Below are positions 11,578-22,225 of a DNA stretch of 64,000 nt, piece by piece. The DNA lies in NCBI RefSeq assembly GCF_020283565.1, contig NC_060065.1, positions 37,684,409-37,748,408 on the forward strand, read 5' to 3'. Made by a program: the position numbers and the translations under genes. A model generated the notes under the pieces. The model made no database searches. It was not told the origin of the DNA and was given only the letters and a program-made list of their open reading frames with translations. The DNA comes from Trifolium pratense (lineage: Eukaryota; Streptophyta; Magnoliopsida; Fabales; Fabaceae). The stretch's first letter is position 1; each line of letters starts with the position of its first letter.

Positions 11578-12361
11578 ATCCAAACGATAAAACATTATTC
11601 TACTTCATTCTATTTCATTACATTCCATCAATTCAAGATGACAAGGTTGACAAAGACACGTGAAATCCTATTTTTATGGTAGATACTCATGCTAGATATC
11701 ATTGGTCAGAAGAGTAGATTTTGCAGGAGTAGATAGAACCGACAACATTATTCCTCAAAAGAATTATGTTTGGCGCGTGACCGTCATCCATGTGAATAGC
11801 TCTCAGCAGGTGTATAAGAGATTTTTTCAAAATTTTGTTGTTCAATTTTATAAGATCATTTTTAAAGTTTAGATCCACTAATTTAATTTTTAAATTTTTT
11901 TTTAATTAAATGAAAAAAGTAAAAAATTATTATTTATCTCTAGTAATTGAAGAATAATTTTGGAAAGAAAATGTATATTATTTACAAATTTAATGCACAA
12001 ACAAGTTTTCTTAATTTTTTGATAAAAATAATAATAATTTCTTAAAAAATTTTGTGCTTTCGTGAAAGGTCTTCTAAGTTTTAATTTTTTTAATTGATAA
12101 ATCACACTCTTAAAATATCAAAACGAAAGTTAAATACTGCAGTTAAAAGACACTTAATTAAGAACGAAGAGAGTAATATTTTAAACCCAAAAATATTCCT
12201 ATTAATTGAAATTAATCAATTCACAAAAATTAAAAACGAAAATCAGTGAGAATAATATTCTTACTACAATATTCTTATCATATTCACTTTTGTGATAAAT
12301 TCAATTTTTTTTGGTACATTGTAATAAATTCAAGTTATATTTTTTTTGGATTAAGTTAAAA
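11578..12361. other. Intergenic, no gene seen
   Basis: AT-rich, with no coding frame or recognisable element. Confidence 0.4.
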
Positions 12362-12363
12362 TA

Positions 12364-12620
12364 TAGGTTAAATTGCATTTTTGTCCCCTTAAGTTTTACA
12401 CAGTTGTGATTTTGACCCCCTATGTTTCAAAATAGCAATTTTGGCCTCTTATGTTTGCCTCTTTTGCAAAAGGCCAATTTTGATCAAGTCAACGCTGATA
12501 TGACAAATCACTTAAATGACTCAGTTGCCACCAATTTTTTTTGCCACCTAATACTTAACAGAAAAATAAAAAGAATGGAAAGAAGTCACCAAACTTCATC
12601 TTCTTCTACCTCTCAGCTCA
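12364..12620. mobile_element. Orphan terminal arm of a TIR element
   Basis: Begins AGGTTAAATTGCATTTTTGT, then shows the spaced pattern TTTTGACCCCC / TTTTGGCCTC typical of long-TIR Mutator-like elements such as the one at 51992. The matching inverted arm was not found, so it appears truncated. The part at 12474-12530 (AATTTTGATCAAGTCAA) recurs at 61187-61250. Confidence 0.4.
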
Positions 12621-12936
12621 TTATAGTTGACAAGGTACGTAATAGATTTGATTAAGTTCTTCACCTCATTATAGTTGACAAAGTAATACTGCAAGAGTTG
12701 AGAAATTTAAGCAGTTCCTATATTGTTCCAAACGACTCAAAGACAGACATAATTCCACGCAACCAGAAACTAAAACCAATATACTCACAAGAAGATGCAA
12801 ATAGTAATACCATGTTGACTCTTCCAAATTTACAAAAGTACATTTGTCTTCGCTTTGTTTGTTTTAAGAAGGTATATTTGCGGGTATTTTAGTAAATGAC
12901 AGGAAATAAATGCATAAATTAAATAACTGAAAAGTA

Positions 12937-14150
12937 AAGGGTGTGTGTGACCACACGAAGGTGGTTAAGTGTGGTCGGATATCTCTCTTACTCCTGCTTG
13001 GTGGCTTAATTATTCCCCTCTTTAAGGATTTAGACTCTTGAAAATAGGTATGAAGTACGTTATGTCCTATTTCTATTACAAACTTTTACAGGGCCTAGTT
13101 TAAGGTTGACATATCTTTATTTAGACACCATGATCCAGAACTCCACTTTTTCGTTTAAACTTTGGTCTCATCGCCCTAGGGACCCATAAATTATAAGCTG
13201 TCACGTTTGCCCTAAACTAGTCACAAACCCTGCAAGGTAGAAATTAACGTTCTTTCCAATCTTATACTAAGACGACAAATACTGAATTTAATGATCTCAT
13301 GTAGGCCTTAATATGTCATCCTTCGGTCGGGATTATTAGCTTCGTTTCCTATGTGATATCCACTAGGTCCTTAGATTTTATTCTAATGTGATCAATATTA
13401 AAATAACTAAAACTAGACAACAAAAGAGTTTGAAATATAAATAACTGAAATTTATAAATATTATAAATAATACAACCAAGCATTCGTAAGGGAGTTTCTC
13501 GACTCCACCTAACCTAGGAAAAATAAATTACAAGGACAGAAAGAAAAGAACCTTATTGGCCTTAGAGTTCCTTGGCCTCCTCCTTAGAGTTCTCCTACTC
13601 TAGAGTGAATATTGAACAAGTCTCAATATTTCTGAATGAATAATTGTGAAGGAGGAAGACTCTATTTATAGATTTACAACTGGGTTTGGGCTTTTTCTGC
13701 GCATCCATCGCACCCATCGTGCTCACGATGGCGTGTAATTTCGCCTCATCGTGGCCACGATGGAAGATTTGATCAGGATTTTCTGCTTATTTTTCAAGTC
13801 ATCATCATGCCACGATGACAAGCCATCGTGCCATGATGGTAAAGATTTTTAGCAGATTTTCTTCAATTTTAACCGTCTTCTCATCGTGTCACGCCGAGGT
13901 TCATCGTGGGTACGATGGTGCACTGCTTTATTACATTTTTGCCCTTTTTTTACTACTTTTTAACTTTTCTTGCTTCTGGTCCTCGTGTCTTCACTTTTCC
14001 CGATATTTGCTTGTTTTTGGTCTTCAATTACTATACTATACTAATCTATAACTAAAAACATCATATAATTGACTATCATTAGTGCACAATAAAATAAAAT
14101 TGAGAAGAAGAAATGGCTTATTGGATTGTTGACTGAGGCGTGCAAATGCA
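12937..14150. repeat. Repeat-like region with CATCGTG palindromes, probable LTR debris
   Basis: Between 13700 and 13920 the palindromic motif CATCGTG...CACGATGG occurs about six times in slightly different forms. The region is less AT-rich than its surroundings and has no coding frame. Such palindrome clusters occur in legume LTR retrotransposons, but no TG...CA ends, primer site or target duplication could be fixed. Confidence 0.35.
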
Positions 14151-15080
14151 CTGTACTTAAGAGTATTTCTCCACCACAGATAAGTTACCTGATACAGTTG
14201 GTCTCATAGCTAATATCCTCCAGGATACAACAGTCACTTCTTATTAGCACTGCAATAAATTAACAAGACCTCATAGAACTATTTTTGGATGCTCAAAGAA
14301 ACTTCGTTTGTATTACTTATCATATATGTTTGTAAGTATATTATATCATTCTTGTATATATTTTCATATACGATCTTCCTTCTATGTTTGTAAGTATATA
14401 GCCCTCTGCTTCCTTAAAACATTCACACCTCAATATATTATTACCTAGGATCCCAAAAATATGAAGCATAACCGAAACCTTTATTAATTAAAATTATAGC
14501 CCAATAAATACGAACAATATATTGGCCGAGCATCAAATGGTTAATAATAATTATAATACTTTAAAGTAAACTATTATAATAAAAATTATAACATAGTTCA
14601 CGTGGATTGTCCGTTAATTACCTCAATTTTTGTAAAATCAAACCAAATCAACTCTCAACAAAATCTATAATTTTTCTAACTAAACATAAAATATAGAAAA
14701 ATCTATAATTTATGTGTTCGCAAGTCATCATGAGATTGATATTTTTGAATTACGATGATAGAAATTTTGCACATGTTAATTAAGTCGGTCAGTCTTTGGG
14801 AAAGAGTTCAGAGGCATGGTTGGTTCTCTACTATTATTTCTCTTTTTATATTTTTGTGTTGTCTATCATGAAAAGTTAAAAGAGAAATATAAAACAATAT
14901 ATATTGAAATTTTAATTAAAAAAGAAAAAAAAAACTGTGAAGATTGAACGAAAAAGATAAACATGACACATTGATATACCTTAGAGACATTTACTAATAA
15001 TTCAAATTTTGTGAATGGCTCTTGAAACTCCTAAGGGTGAAAAATATTTCATTGAAGTTAACCAAGCACGAAATTGTTGC
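14151..15080. other. Intergenic upstream of the first NCR gene
   Basis: AT-rich sequence without a coding frame. It includes the promoter side of the gene at 15132. Confidence 0.4.
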
Positions 15081-15081
15081 T

Positions 15082-15088
15082 TATAAAT
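15082..15088 (+). promoter_or_regulatory. Likely TATA box of the gene at 15132
   Basis: TATAAAT, 44 bases upstream of the ATG, is a plausible position for a plant gene with a short leader. Confidence 0.45.
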
Positions 15089-15131
15089 TCATCTAAAAAC
15101 TTTCTATTTATTACACAAAAAGGAGAAAAAT

Positions 15132-15435
15132 ATGGGTCGAGTCCAAGGTGTTTATTTTACTCTAATCATCTTTCTTTCGCTATTTCTTGTCGCAACCAGT
15201 CAGAGTAAGTAATTTCTCGTATCATTTTAAAATTTCTAATTTATCATATATACACAATATTCTATCACCTTTAGTAACATTTTTTTTGTTCTTATTAGCC
15301 GAAGAAGTGTATCTTCCCTGCATGTTTACCATGGATTGTCCAAGTACTTTCACTTGTCCCCCGAAGTTCATTCCTAAGTGCATTAATCTAAAATGTCTAT
15401 GTCATTTAGACAAAGAGCCAAAGGAAGATTTTTAA
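15132..15435 (+). CDS. NCR peptide, 6 Cys (first of three Cys-rich peptides)
   Basis: Two exons, 15132-15204 and 15299-15435, join in phase 1 to 69 aa. Exon 1 encodes MGRVQGVYFTLIIFLSLFLV and ATSQ, a typical signal peptide. Exon 2 encodes the mature part with cysteines spaced C-x5-C-x5-C-x7-C-x4-C-x1-C, which is the NCR pattern. The charges counted give a slightly acidic mature peptide (7 acidic, 5 Lys), unlike the cationic antimicrobial NCRs. NCRs are made in infected nodule cells and routed to the symbiosome, where they steer bacteroid differentiation. The exon layout (signal exon, short intron, cysteine exon) is the family's usual one. Expression and function are not shown by the sequence. 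Confidence 0.85.
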
Positions 15436-15832
15436 TATGTTATACCTATAATAATCATAGAATGCTATTTGTAAGAATAATAATATTGCGAAGCTTTTAT
15501 AATTGCCCGCACAATTTTATTTATGTTTCCTTGGGTTTTCAATTTTATTGACAATCTATCCTTGTACAGTATGTTATATCTTCATGCGCTCATGGAAGTA
15601 ATTGGCTACTTCAATAAATAAAGAATTTTATAATTTTGTAGATGAAATTATTTATTTTAGATCTATATTTTATTTTTGGCCTACTATATATGGTCGTAGT
15701 ACAACACTATATATGGGACGTAATTTGCTTGTCCGCGAGTAATTTTATACCTATTAATTAAATAAAAAACACGAAAACAAGTAAAATATTTGCTTGTCTC
15801 AAGTAATTCGAGTAATTGATACAAGGTGTATT
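15436..15832. other. 3' flank of the NCR gene
   Basis: AT-rich; contains the likely polyadenylation region (AATAAA-type signals at about 15614 and 15762). No further gene seen. Confidence 0.4.
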
Positions 15833-15972
15833 CAGGGACGAAACTAGGTAGAAAGGAAAAGGGGCGGTCGCCACCCCTATAACCAAGAAATCATGGTATA
15901 TATATCTAATATACAAGCTCGCCCCTGTTAAATAAACTGCCAACCCACATGATTTATCATAAACAAGCAGGA

Positions 15973-15990
15973 CACCCGTGCGTCCGCACG
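15973..15990 (-). other. Helitron 3' terminal hairpin
   Basis: CCCGTGC-GGAC-GCACGGG forms a 7-bp GC-rich stem with a 4-base loop just inside the 3' end, the termination signal expected of Helitrons. Confidence 0.75.
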
Positions 15991-16022
15991 GGAGTCGCGG
16001 CGTTGCCGCTCCTCACTTGGTA

Positions 16023-17830
16023 AGATAAAAGAATATAATATTTGATAAAAAAAAATAGAAAAAGAACAATGGTAAAACCATCACAAAAAAACTTTAGGTC
16101 TCTGTATTAATTTAGGAATATAAATATAGATAATGTAGAAATTATGAAGAAAAAAAATAGGCTACCTTATTAATATATTAGTAAAAACATAGGTGTTGAA
16201 AAATCACAAAAAAAACTTATGTCCATGTATTAATATATGAGTATAAATATAGTCCCGTAAAAATTATTAAAAAATAGGCAATCATATTAAAATGTTAGTG
16301 AAAATATAGGATAGGTCTCGCAACAGTCATCAAAATAATTAGGTCATCGTATTAAATATGAGTATAACCAGAAAAATTGTAAAAAAAAAAAGTAGTCAAC
16401 TTAATTTTTATTTTATTTTTGTTTGAAACAACTTAATTAATATATAATTAAAAGTATAAGTCCCATAGAAACCACACAAACAAAAAAGTTTCCATATTAA
16501 TATATGAGTTTAAATATAGGTCCCGCAGATGTTATAAAAGAATAGACAAACTTATTAATATGAGTAAAACACATAGGTCCCCATGTACCAAAAAAAAAAC
16601 ACATAGGTCCCCAGAAATCACACAAAAGATTAGGATATCGTATTAATATATAATTATAAATATAGGTCTAAAAAAATAGTAAAAAATTGAAAACTTCACT
16701 TGATAACATAAAATAGTAATTTATTGGGAAGTAGATTAAAAGATTAAAAAAATAGAAAGATATAATATTTGGTAAAAAAATAGAAAAAGAACAATGGTAA
16801 AACTATCACAAAAAAACCTTATGTCTCCGTATTAATATTTGAATATAAATGATAATGTAGAAATTATGGAAAAATAGGTTACCTTATTAATATATTAGTA
16901 CAAATATAGGCCTTGTAAAAACCACCAAAAAATTAGGTTCCTGTATTAAATATATGAGTATAAATATATCCTTTTAAAATTATTAAAAAATAGGTAACCT
17001 TGTTAATATGTTAATGAAAATATAGGTCTCACAAAAATTATCAAAATAATTAGGTCACCGTATTAAATATGAGTATAACCCGTAAAATTGTAAAACAAAA
17101 TAGGCAACTTGATTAATATATAAATAAAAGTATAAGCCCCGTAGAAATCACAAAAAAAAAAAAAGTTTCCATATTAATATATGAGTATTTTATAGGTTCC
17201 GTACTTGTTATAAAAGAACGGACAAACGTATTAATCGTATTAATATGAGTAAAAAACATAGGTCCCGTATAAACCACACAGAAGATCAGGTTATCGTATA
17301 TTAATATATGAGTATAAATATAAGTTCACAAAAAATAGTTAAAAATTGTAAATTTTATTAATAAGAGTAAAAACATAGGCCCTGCGTATGTGTATGATAT
17401 AAACTGTTGTTGTTTTGTTTGGCACACCTTGTGCCAATCAGGACTCATTATTAAATAATAAAATTCATTTTAGTTTGTTAAAAAAAAAACACAGGCACCG
17501 CAGAAATCACACAAAAGATTATATCCTTCTGTTAATGCGTGAGTATAAATATATGTCAAGAATGAGCAACCTTATTGATATATTAATAAAAAAAATATAT
17601 GGCTCGTAAAAATGTACAAAATAATTAGGTCCTTGTATTAATATTTGATCTAGTATAACCCGTAAAATTATAAAAAAATAAACAACTTTATTAATATATG
17701 ATTAAAATTATAAGTCTCGTACAAATAAAAAAAAAAGTTATCATATTAATTGATGAGTATAAATATATATAGTCCTACATAAATTATTAAAGAACATGAA
17801 ATCTTATTAATAAGAGGAAAAACATATACC
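16023..17830. repeat. Minisatellite with higher-order period of about 0.7 kb
   Basis: AT-rich half-units of about 60 bases repeat many times. Two forms alternate, one around TAGGTCCCGTAGAAATCACA followed by TATTAATATATGAGTATAAA, the other around AATTATTAAAAAATAGGC and ACCTTATTAATATATTAG. The block at 16026-16190 (TATAATATTTG, AGAACAATGGTAAAAC) recurs at 16748-16910. The block with AGTTTCCATATTAATATATG at about 16488 recurs near 17161. Two higher-order copies are therefore present. Confidence 0.75.
17405..17490 (+). repeat. Short poly(A)-ended insert in the minisatellite
   Basis: A non-repeat stretch with GGCACACCTTGTGCC breaks the array and ends TTTTAGTTTGTTAAAAAAAA. A similar ending (TTTTGGTTTGTTAAAAAAA) closes the insert at 18520-18670. 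Such tails suggest the 3' ends of truncated retroelements. Confidence 0.4.
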
Positions 17831-17837
17831 ACTTTTT

Positions 17838-18255
17838 GCTTTTTCATAGCCGCCCCACAACAACAACATAGTAACCTCTACTTTTTGTTTTTTATTCCTG
17901 TTCATCTTTCAAAGAGGGGTGATTTTGGATCAATTTTGATCTAAAATCACCCCTTTTTGATTGTTTTATATTTTTTTTTATTTAAATAAGTGATTTTTCA
18001 CACATTCTTATGTTTCATTTGAGTTTTCTTTTGTTGTTCTTGTCTGATGTTGTTTTAATCCCGTCTTAGTGCAGAGTTTTTTTGTCTTGAGTTTGCGTCT
18101 TGGTACGGTGTCCGGTTTAATTCCGTTGTAGTACAATGTTTGTTTTGTTCAGATTTGCAGATTTGCTCCGATTCAGATTCAGTGCAGATTCACACGTACT
18201 CTACTTACTTGAATAAATGAATATTGTTTGTTGTTAGTCTAAAAAAAAAGAAAAA
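17838..18255 (+). repeat. Unique insert with hairpin and poly(A) end inside the Helitron
   Basis: About 420 bases of non-satellite sequence. It contains an inverted repeat, AGGGGTGATTTTGGATCAA against TTGATCTAAAATCACCCCT (17916-17957). It ends GTTTGTTGTTAGTCTAAAAA and more A. It may be a retroinserted transcript end or a captured host fragment; no coding frame. Confidence 0.4.
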
Positions 18256-18440
18256 CATAGGTCCCGTAGAATTCACACGAAAGATTATGTCCCCATATTA
18301 ATATATGACTATAACTCGTAAAATTATAAAAAAAAAAAACAACTTTACTAATATATGAGTAAAAATATAAGAACTGTAGATATATCCAAAAAAATAGGTT
18401 CCCGTATTAATTTGAATATAACCCGTAAAATTATTAAAAA
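18245..18440. repeat. Minisatellite, resumed after the insert
   Basis: Half-units like those at 16023-17830 continue (ATAGGTCCCGTAGAATTCAC, TATTAATATATGACTATAAC) up to the junction with the part shared with 1-969. Confidence 0.65.
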
Positions 18441-19633
18441 AAAATATGCAACATAATATTTTAGTCCTTTTTTTTCTCCAATAATTTTCTTCCGCATAGA
18501 AAAATCTCATAAGAACGAAAGTCATATCTTTCTTATTATATCTTTCTTGTGTGATTTGTTTATAGTTTTGTTTCTCTGACTCTTTGTAAACTTTTGTAGT
18601 CTACCTCGGTACGTCTTGTGTTGGGGAGGTTTTCTATGTTAATATATCTCATTTTGGTTTGTTAAAAAAAATATTAGTCCTTATATCAAAATCAAAAAAT
18701 CTTTAAAAAAAAAACTTCTAAAAAATGTCATTTATTTTTCAACTATTTTAAACTTTGTATTTAATTTTTACTGTTTTTTTTTTAAAACTAAATGTATCAT
18801 TCACGCGCAACTGTAGAGAATAATCTTCTTGAGGTAACTAACAATTTTTATTGTTTTTGTCTCGCCATTTTTTTACGGGAGTTTTTCAGTTTTTCTCCCA
18901 CCATATTCTTGTATTAAATTAATTAAATTTATTGAGTTGAACTACAAATTGAAAATTAACTTAATTAAATATTGGATTGAAGTCCATAAATCAAGTTGAG
19001 TGAATCTAAAATAACGAAACATAAACAATAAATGATAAAATTACACTAAAGAAAGGGTTGGACTCAAATAAAATATCATAAATAAATGGAAACAACACCA
19101 TGTACCTCTATATTGTAAAAAAAAAACCATATATTTGTTGTCTTATTTGGTATAATGCATTTATGACGTTGAAATAAAGAATTTCATTGAATCTCTCCTT
19201 TTATTTGTACATGAATTTTACTCTCTTATTATAAAAAAGAAAAAATAAATTAACACTTATCCTTTCTTCTTTTAACTTAACTCATGTTGATTATATGTTG
19301 GTTCCAAAAATATAACAAATTAATTCATATGGCTTAGTGGTAAATCTAATAAGAAGTGTAATTAAAAGGTTAAGGGTTCGATTTCTACTAAGAAATTTTT
19401 TAGCATTTTTCTACTAACTTTTTTTAATAAAGACACAAAATAACCCTGAATTGCTTATGTGTCAAAAAATGAAAAAGGGGCAAATTAGGAATTTCATATG
19501 TACGTTCTTTTCTTATATAGTAGATAGATTTACATGGACATAGAGTATTAAAGTATTTCGTTAGCGCATGTTATAAGTGAATGGATTTTCATTCCTAATT
19601 TTAATGAATAATCAATGGTAGTTCTTAATAATT

Positions 19634-20480
19634 AGAGTAATTAGTCAATTTAGTCCCTAAACTATCACTCTCTCACCAACTTAGTCCCTAAACTATTAAA
19701 ACTAATTAAAAGGTCCCTAAACTATATTCACATCATTCAATTTAGTCCCTAAACTATTAAAACCAACTAAAAGGTCCCTAAACTATATTCGCATCCTTCA
19801 ATTTAGTCCCTCGGTTAACTTTTCCCTTAAGTGACTGTTAGTAGTCCCTAAACTATAAAAAATACTTCAATTTAGTCCCTAAACTATCTTAAAAAACAAC
19901 AAAATAGTAACAACACTGCTAAATTATTACTGCTAAATCATACTGCTAAATCAAATTACTGCTAAAACAAATAGTCTCTAAACCATACTGTTAAATCAAA
20001 TTCATTTTTAACATAATTCATTACTGCTAAATCATCCTTTGTCTCGTTCACTACCTAGTAACAACACAAATTCGTTCACTACCTAGTAACAACACAAATT
20101 CATTACTGCTAAACCAAATGAAACATTACTGCTAAATCAACAAAAACCAAAAAACAAACTTAACCATAATTTAAACCATAAACCATAATCTTCATTACAT
20201 AAATCAACTAAACCATAATCCATCAAATTCATTACATAAGTCAACAAAATTGATGGATGGAAAATAGTTTAGGATTTTAAAGTAGCTTTTGAATTTTAGG
20301 GTTTTAAAGAACAGTTAACGGAAAAGATAACGGAGGACTAAATTGATGGATGAAAAATAGTTTAGGGACCCTAATTGATGGATGAAAAATAGTTTAGGGA
20401 CCTTTTAGTTGGTTTTAATAGTTTAGGGACTGAGTTGGTGAGAGAGTGATAGTTTAGGGACTAAATTGACTGATTACTCT
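19634..20480. mobile_element. Long-TIR element built of TAGTCCCTAAACTAT units
   Basis: Both ends begin AGAGTAAT(T/C)AGTCAATTT and carry several copies of TAGTCCCTAAACTAT, direct on the left and inverted on the right. AATAATT flanks both sides (19627-19633 and 20481-20487). The core has repeats of ACTGCTAAATCA (19915-20130) and no coding capacity. It lies within the hAT element. A second copy in opposite orientation starts at 63339. Confidence 0.75.
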
Positions 20481-20487
20481 AATAATT

Positions 20488-21062
20488 ACTATGTTTTTTT
20501 AGTAGTCTAATGAGTAGAAATTTTACCTTAAAGATGGATAAGTGAGATGTCAAGAAGTCGAACCCTGACTCCTGCATATATAATGTAATATCTCTACTAA
20601 TGGAGCTAAGCTTACGGGGACAACCATTATGATTATTTTACTTGTGTTCGAAAGAAAAGAAAAATTGCTCCGAGAAGTTTAATATATTTGTTACTAATAA
20701 ATGCTAGTCATTCTTTATTTACTTTAGGATTAAATTTGTATATAAGTCTCTGTTAGCATAACTCACTTAATAAGAGTATTATAATATGTAAAGGTCAAAA
20801 TTCGAACTAGAAATTCTCCATTTATTTATTTAAAGAGTAAAATTTTGTCCACTTGACTCTTAGACAAAAATATTGTATATACAAATCACACCAAATAAAT
20901 ATTCGTAAAGATATAATAAAAACTAACGTATAAAAGTGGCGTGATGATGTGATTTATTTTATTGAAATATGTAAATTAGAAAAAATTTACATCGTTAATA
21001 CTCTCATTTTAACATCGTATACATTTTCGCCACCCTTAATATTTTTTCCTGGTTCCGTCCCT
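20488..21062. other. Right remnant of the hAT-like element
   Basis: Includes an antisense tRNA-like B box (GTCGAACCCTGACTCC at about 20549) and ends in the TIR. No gene seen. Confidence 0.4.
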
Positions 21063-21536
21063 GGGTGTATTATATAGATACAAACAGCCAAATCACCAAT
21101 TAGTGTGATGGTAAGGAAATAAGCAAAACTTCCTAATATGTTACATTAATACAATGAATATATAGCAAATATTTTGACAGCAAGAGACACGACAAAAACA
21201 AGATTTTTTGTCTTTCACTGAACTACGGGACAACTTTTTGTCCACAATACAACTATAAAAAAATACGAAATTATCCATTTTATTTTCGAATATAAAAATA
21301 TTATCGTCTTATATCTCTCCGGTACAGTTTTGTCTTGTCCTGTATTATCTAGTTATGTATTGTACTGTATTGTTCTAAAGTAATTTAAATCATCGCATAA
21401 GTGATAATAAAAGCAGCAAAATATTTTTTAGCCAAGAAAATCAACATAATTTAACTTTGAGGCAATATGCTTTTCTCACACATATTATATTTTAGTAAAA
21501 AAAGAAGTTATAAATGGAAACATATTATGTTTTAGT

Positions 21537-21537
21537 A

Positions 21538-21604
<67 letters not shown>
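21537..21604. repeat. (AT)n microsatellite
   Basis: Uninterrupted AT dinucleotides, about 33 units, 180 bases upstream of the second Cys-rich peptide gene. Confidence 0.9.
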
Positions 21605-21608
<4 letters not shown>

Positions 21609-21738
21609 AGTTATTTAGTAAACAATTATATGTTTAAGTCAAAAAAAAAAAATCTCATACAATTATGACTAATTTATTACTTTTTATTTCATAACGTTTT
21701 TGTCAAAAAACTAATAATAACAATTTATTTCATAGCGA

Positions 21739-21748
21739 CTATAAATAG
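21739..21748 (+). promoter_or_regulatory. TATA box of the gene at 21788
   Basis: CTATAAATAG, 40 bases upstream of the ATG, is a near-consensus plant TATA box and implies a very short 5' leader. Confidence 0.6.
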
Positions 21749-21787
21749 CCTATTGTAAGGTGTTACTTTAACAATCTGTAGAAAAAA

Positions 21788-22225
21788 ATGGCAACTCGTA
21801 CCAATCTTCTCGTTTTCACTATTGCAATTATGTGCTTTGCTTCGGTTATGTTTGGTGGTAATAAACTAATTTCTTAACTATATTAATCTTGTTATTTTGT
21901 TATTTTTTCCATGAAATGGCATGTAATTGTAGAATTTCCTATTGATTTTTTAATTGTCTATATTTATTTTTTTTGTTGTGTTTTAGAAACTAATACTAAT
22001 ATATATATTATGATTTTTTTTAATGTCACGAATGCACATAGATGGATCTCTAATGGTGTTTAATTGATTGCAGCTGTAGCTGATGTGAGAGATGTAGGAA
22101 ATTGCCATCTTATGAATACATGTAACGTACCTGGATGCAAACAGTATTGTGCATCGTTAAGAGGAGGCTCCCCTAATGGTGGCAGTTGTCTTCCAGGCAC
22201 GACTGTTTGTTGTTGTAACTCATAA
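21788..22225 (+). CDS. Secreted 8-Cys defensin-like peptide
   Basis: Exons 21788-21857 and 22074-22225 join in phase 1 to 73 aa. Exon 1 gives a hydrophobic signal peptide (MATRTNLLVFTIAIMCFASV, then MFG). The mature part has eight cysteines spaced C-x5-C-x4-C-x3-C-x12-C-x6-C-C-C, ending CCCNS. Six-Cys NCRs end in C-x4-C-x1-C, so this is a different class, closer to the broad defensin-like (LCR/DEFL) group. The triple cysteine at the end is unusual. The glycine/serine-rich x12 loop (ASLRGGSPNGGS) would be flexible. The mature peptide is weakly basic. It could act in symbiosis, defence or reproduction; the sequence does not decide. Confidence 0.8.

Larger units (their letters stand above)
15964..19524 (-). 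mobile_element. Non-autonomous Helitron carrying a minisatellite (copy 2)
   Basis: On the minus strand it starts at 19524 with TCTACTATATAAG. It ends at 15964 with the hairpin CCCGTGCGGACGCACGGG (15973-15990), followed 8 bases later by CTTG at the 3' end, a one-base variant of the usual CTAG. Host bases A (15963) and T (19525) fit insertion into AT without duplication. The 5' 1.1 kb matches 1-969. The interior is mostly tandem repeats plus poly(A)-ended inserts; no Rep or helicase coding sequence is seen. Confidence 0.75.
15833..21063. mobile_element. hAT-like element with 8-bp TSD, split by two later insertions
   Basis: Left end CAGGGACGAAACTAGG and right end CCTGGTTCCGTCCCTG are inverted copies. 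The flanks carry perfect GGTGTATT at 15825-15832 and 21064-21071, an 8-bp hAT duplication. CAGGG-type ends with GGGGCGG..GCCACCCC subterminal text are usual for plant hAT elements. The span is 5231 bp, but a Helitron (15964-19524) and a TIR element (19634-20480 plus its 7-bp duplication) account for most of it, leaving about 0.8 kb of original element. No transposase frame remains. Confidence 0.8.

Noticed and set aside
12422..12892. Two plus-strand frames of 77 and 64 aa
   Set aside because: They lie in and beside a truncated TIR element and show no domain or signal peptide.
16023..17830. CRISPR-like array
   Set aside because: Repeats are adjacent and diverged with no unique spacers of constant length, and the genome is a plant's; it is a minisatellite.
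18437..19524. LTR of a retrotransposon paired with 1-969
   Set aside because: Direct repeats 18 kb apart, but ends are not TG...CA, no primer site or gag-pol lies between, and Helitron termini explain the boundaries.
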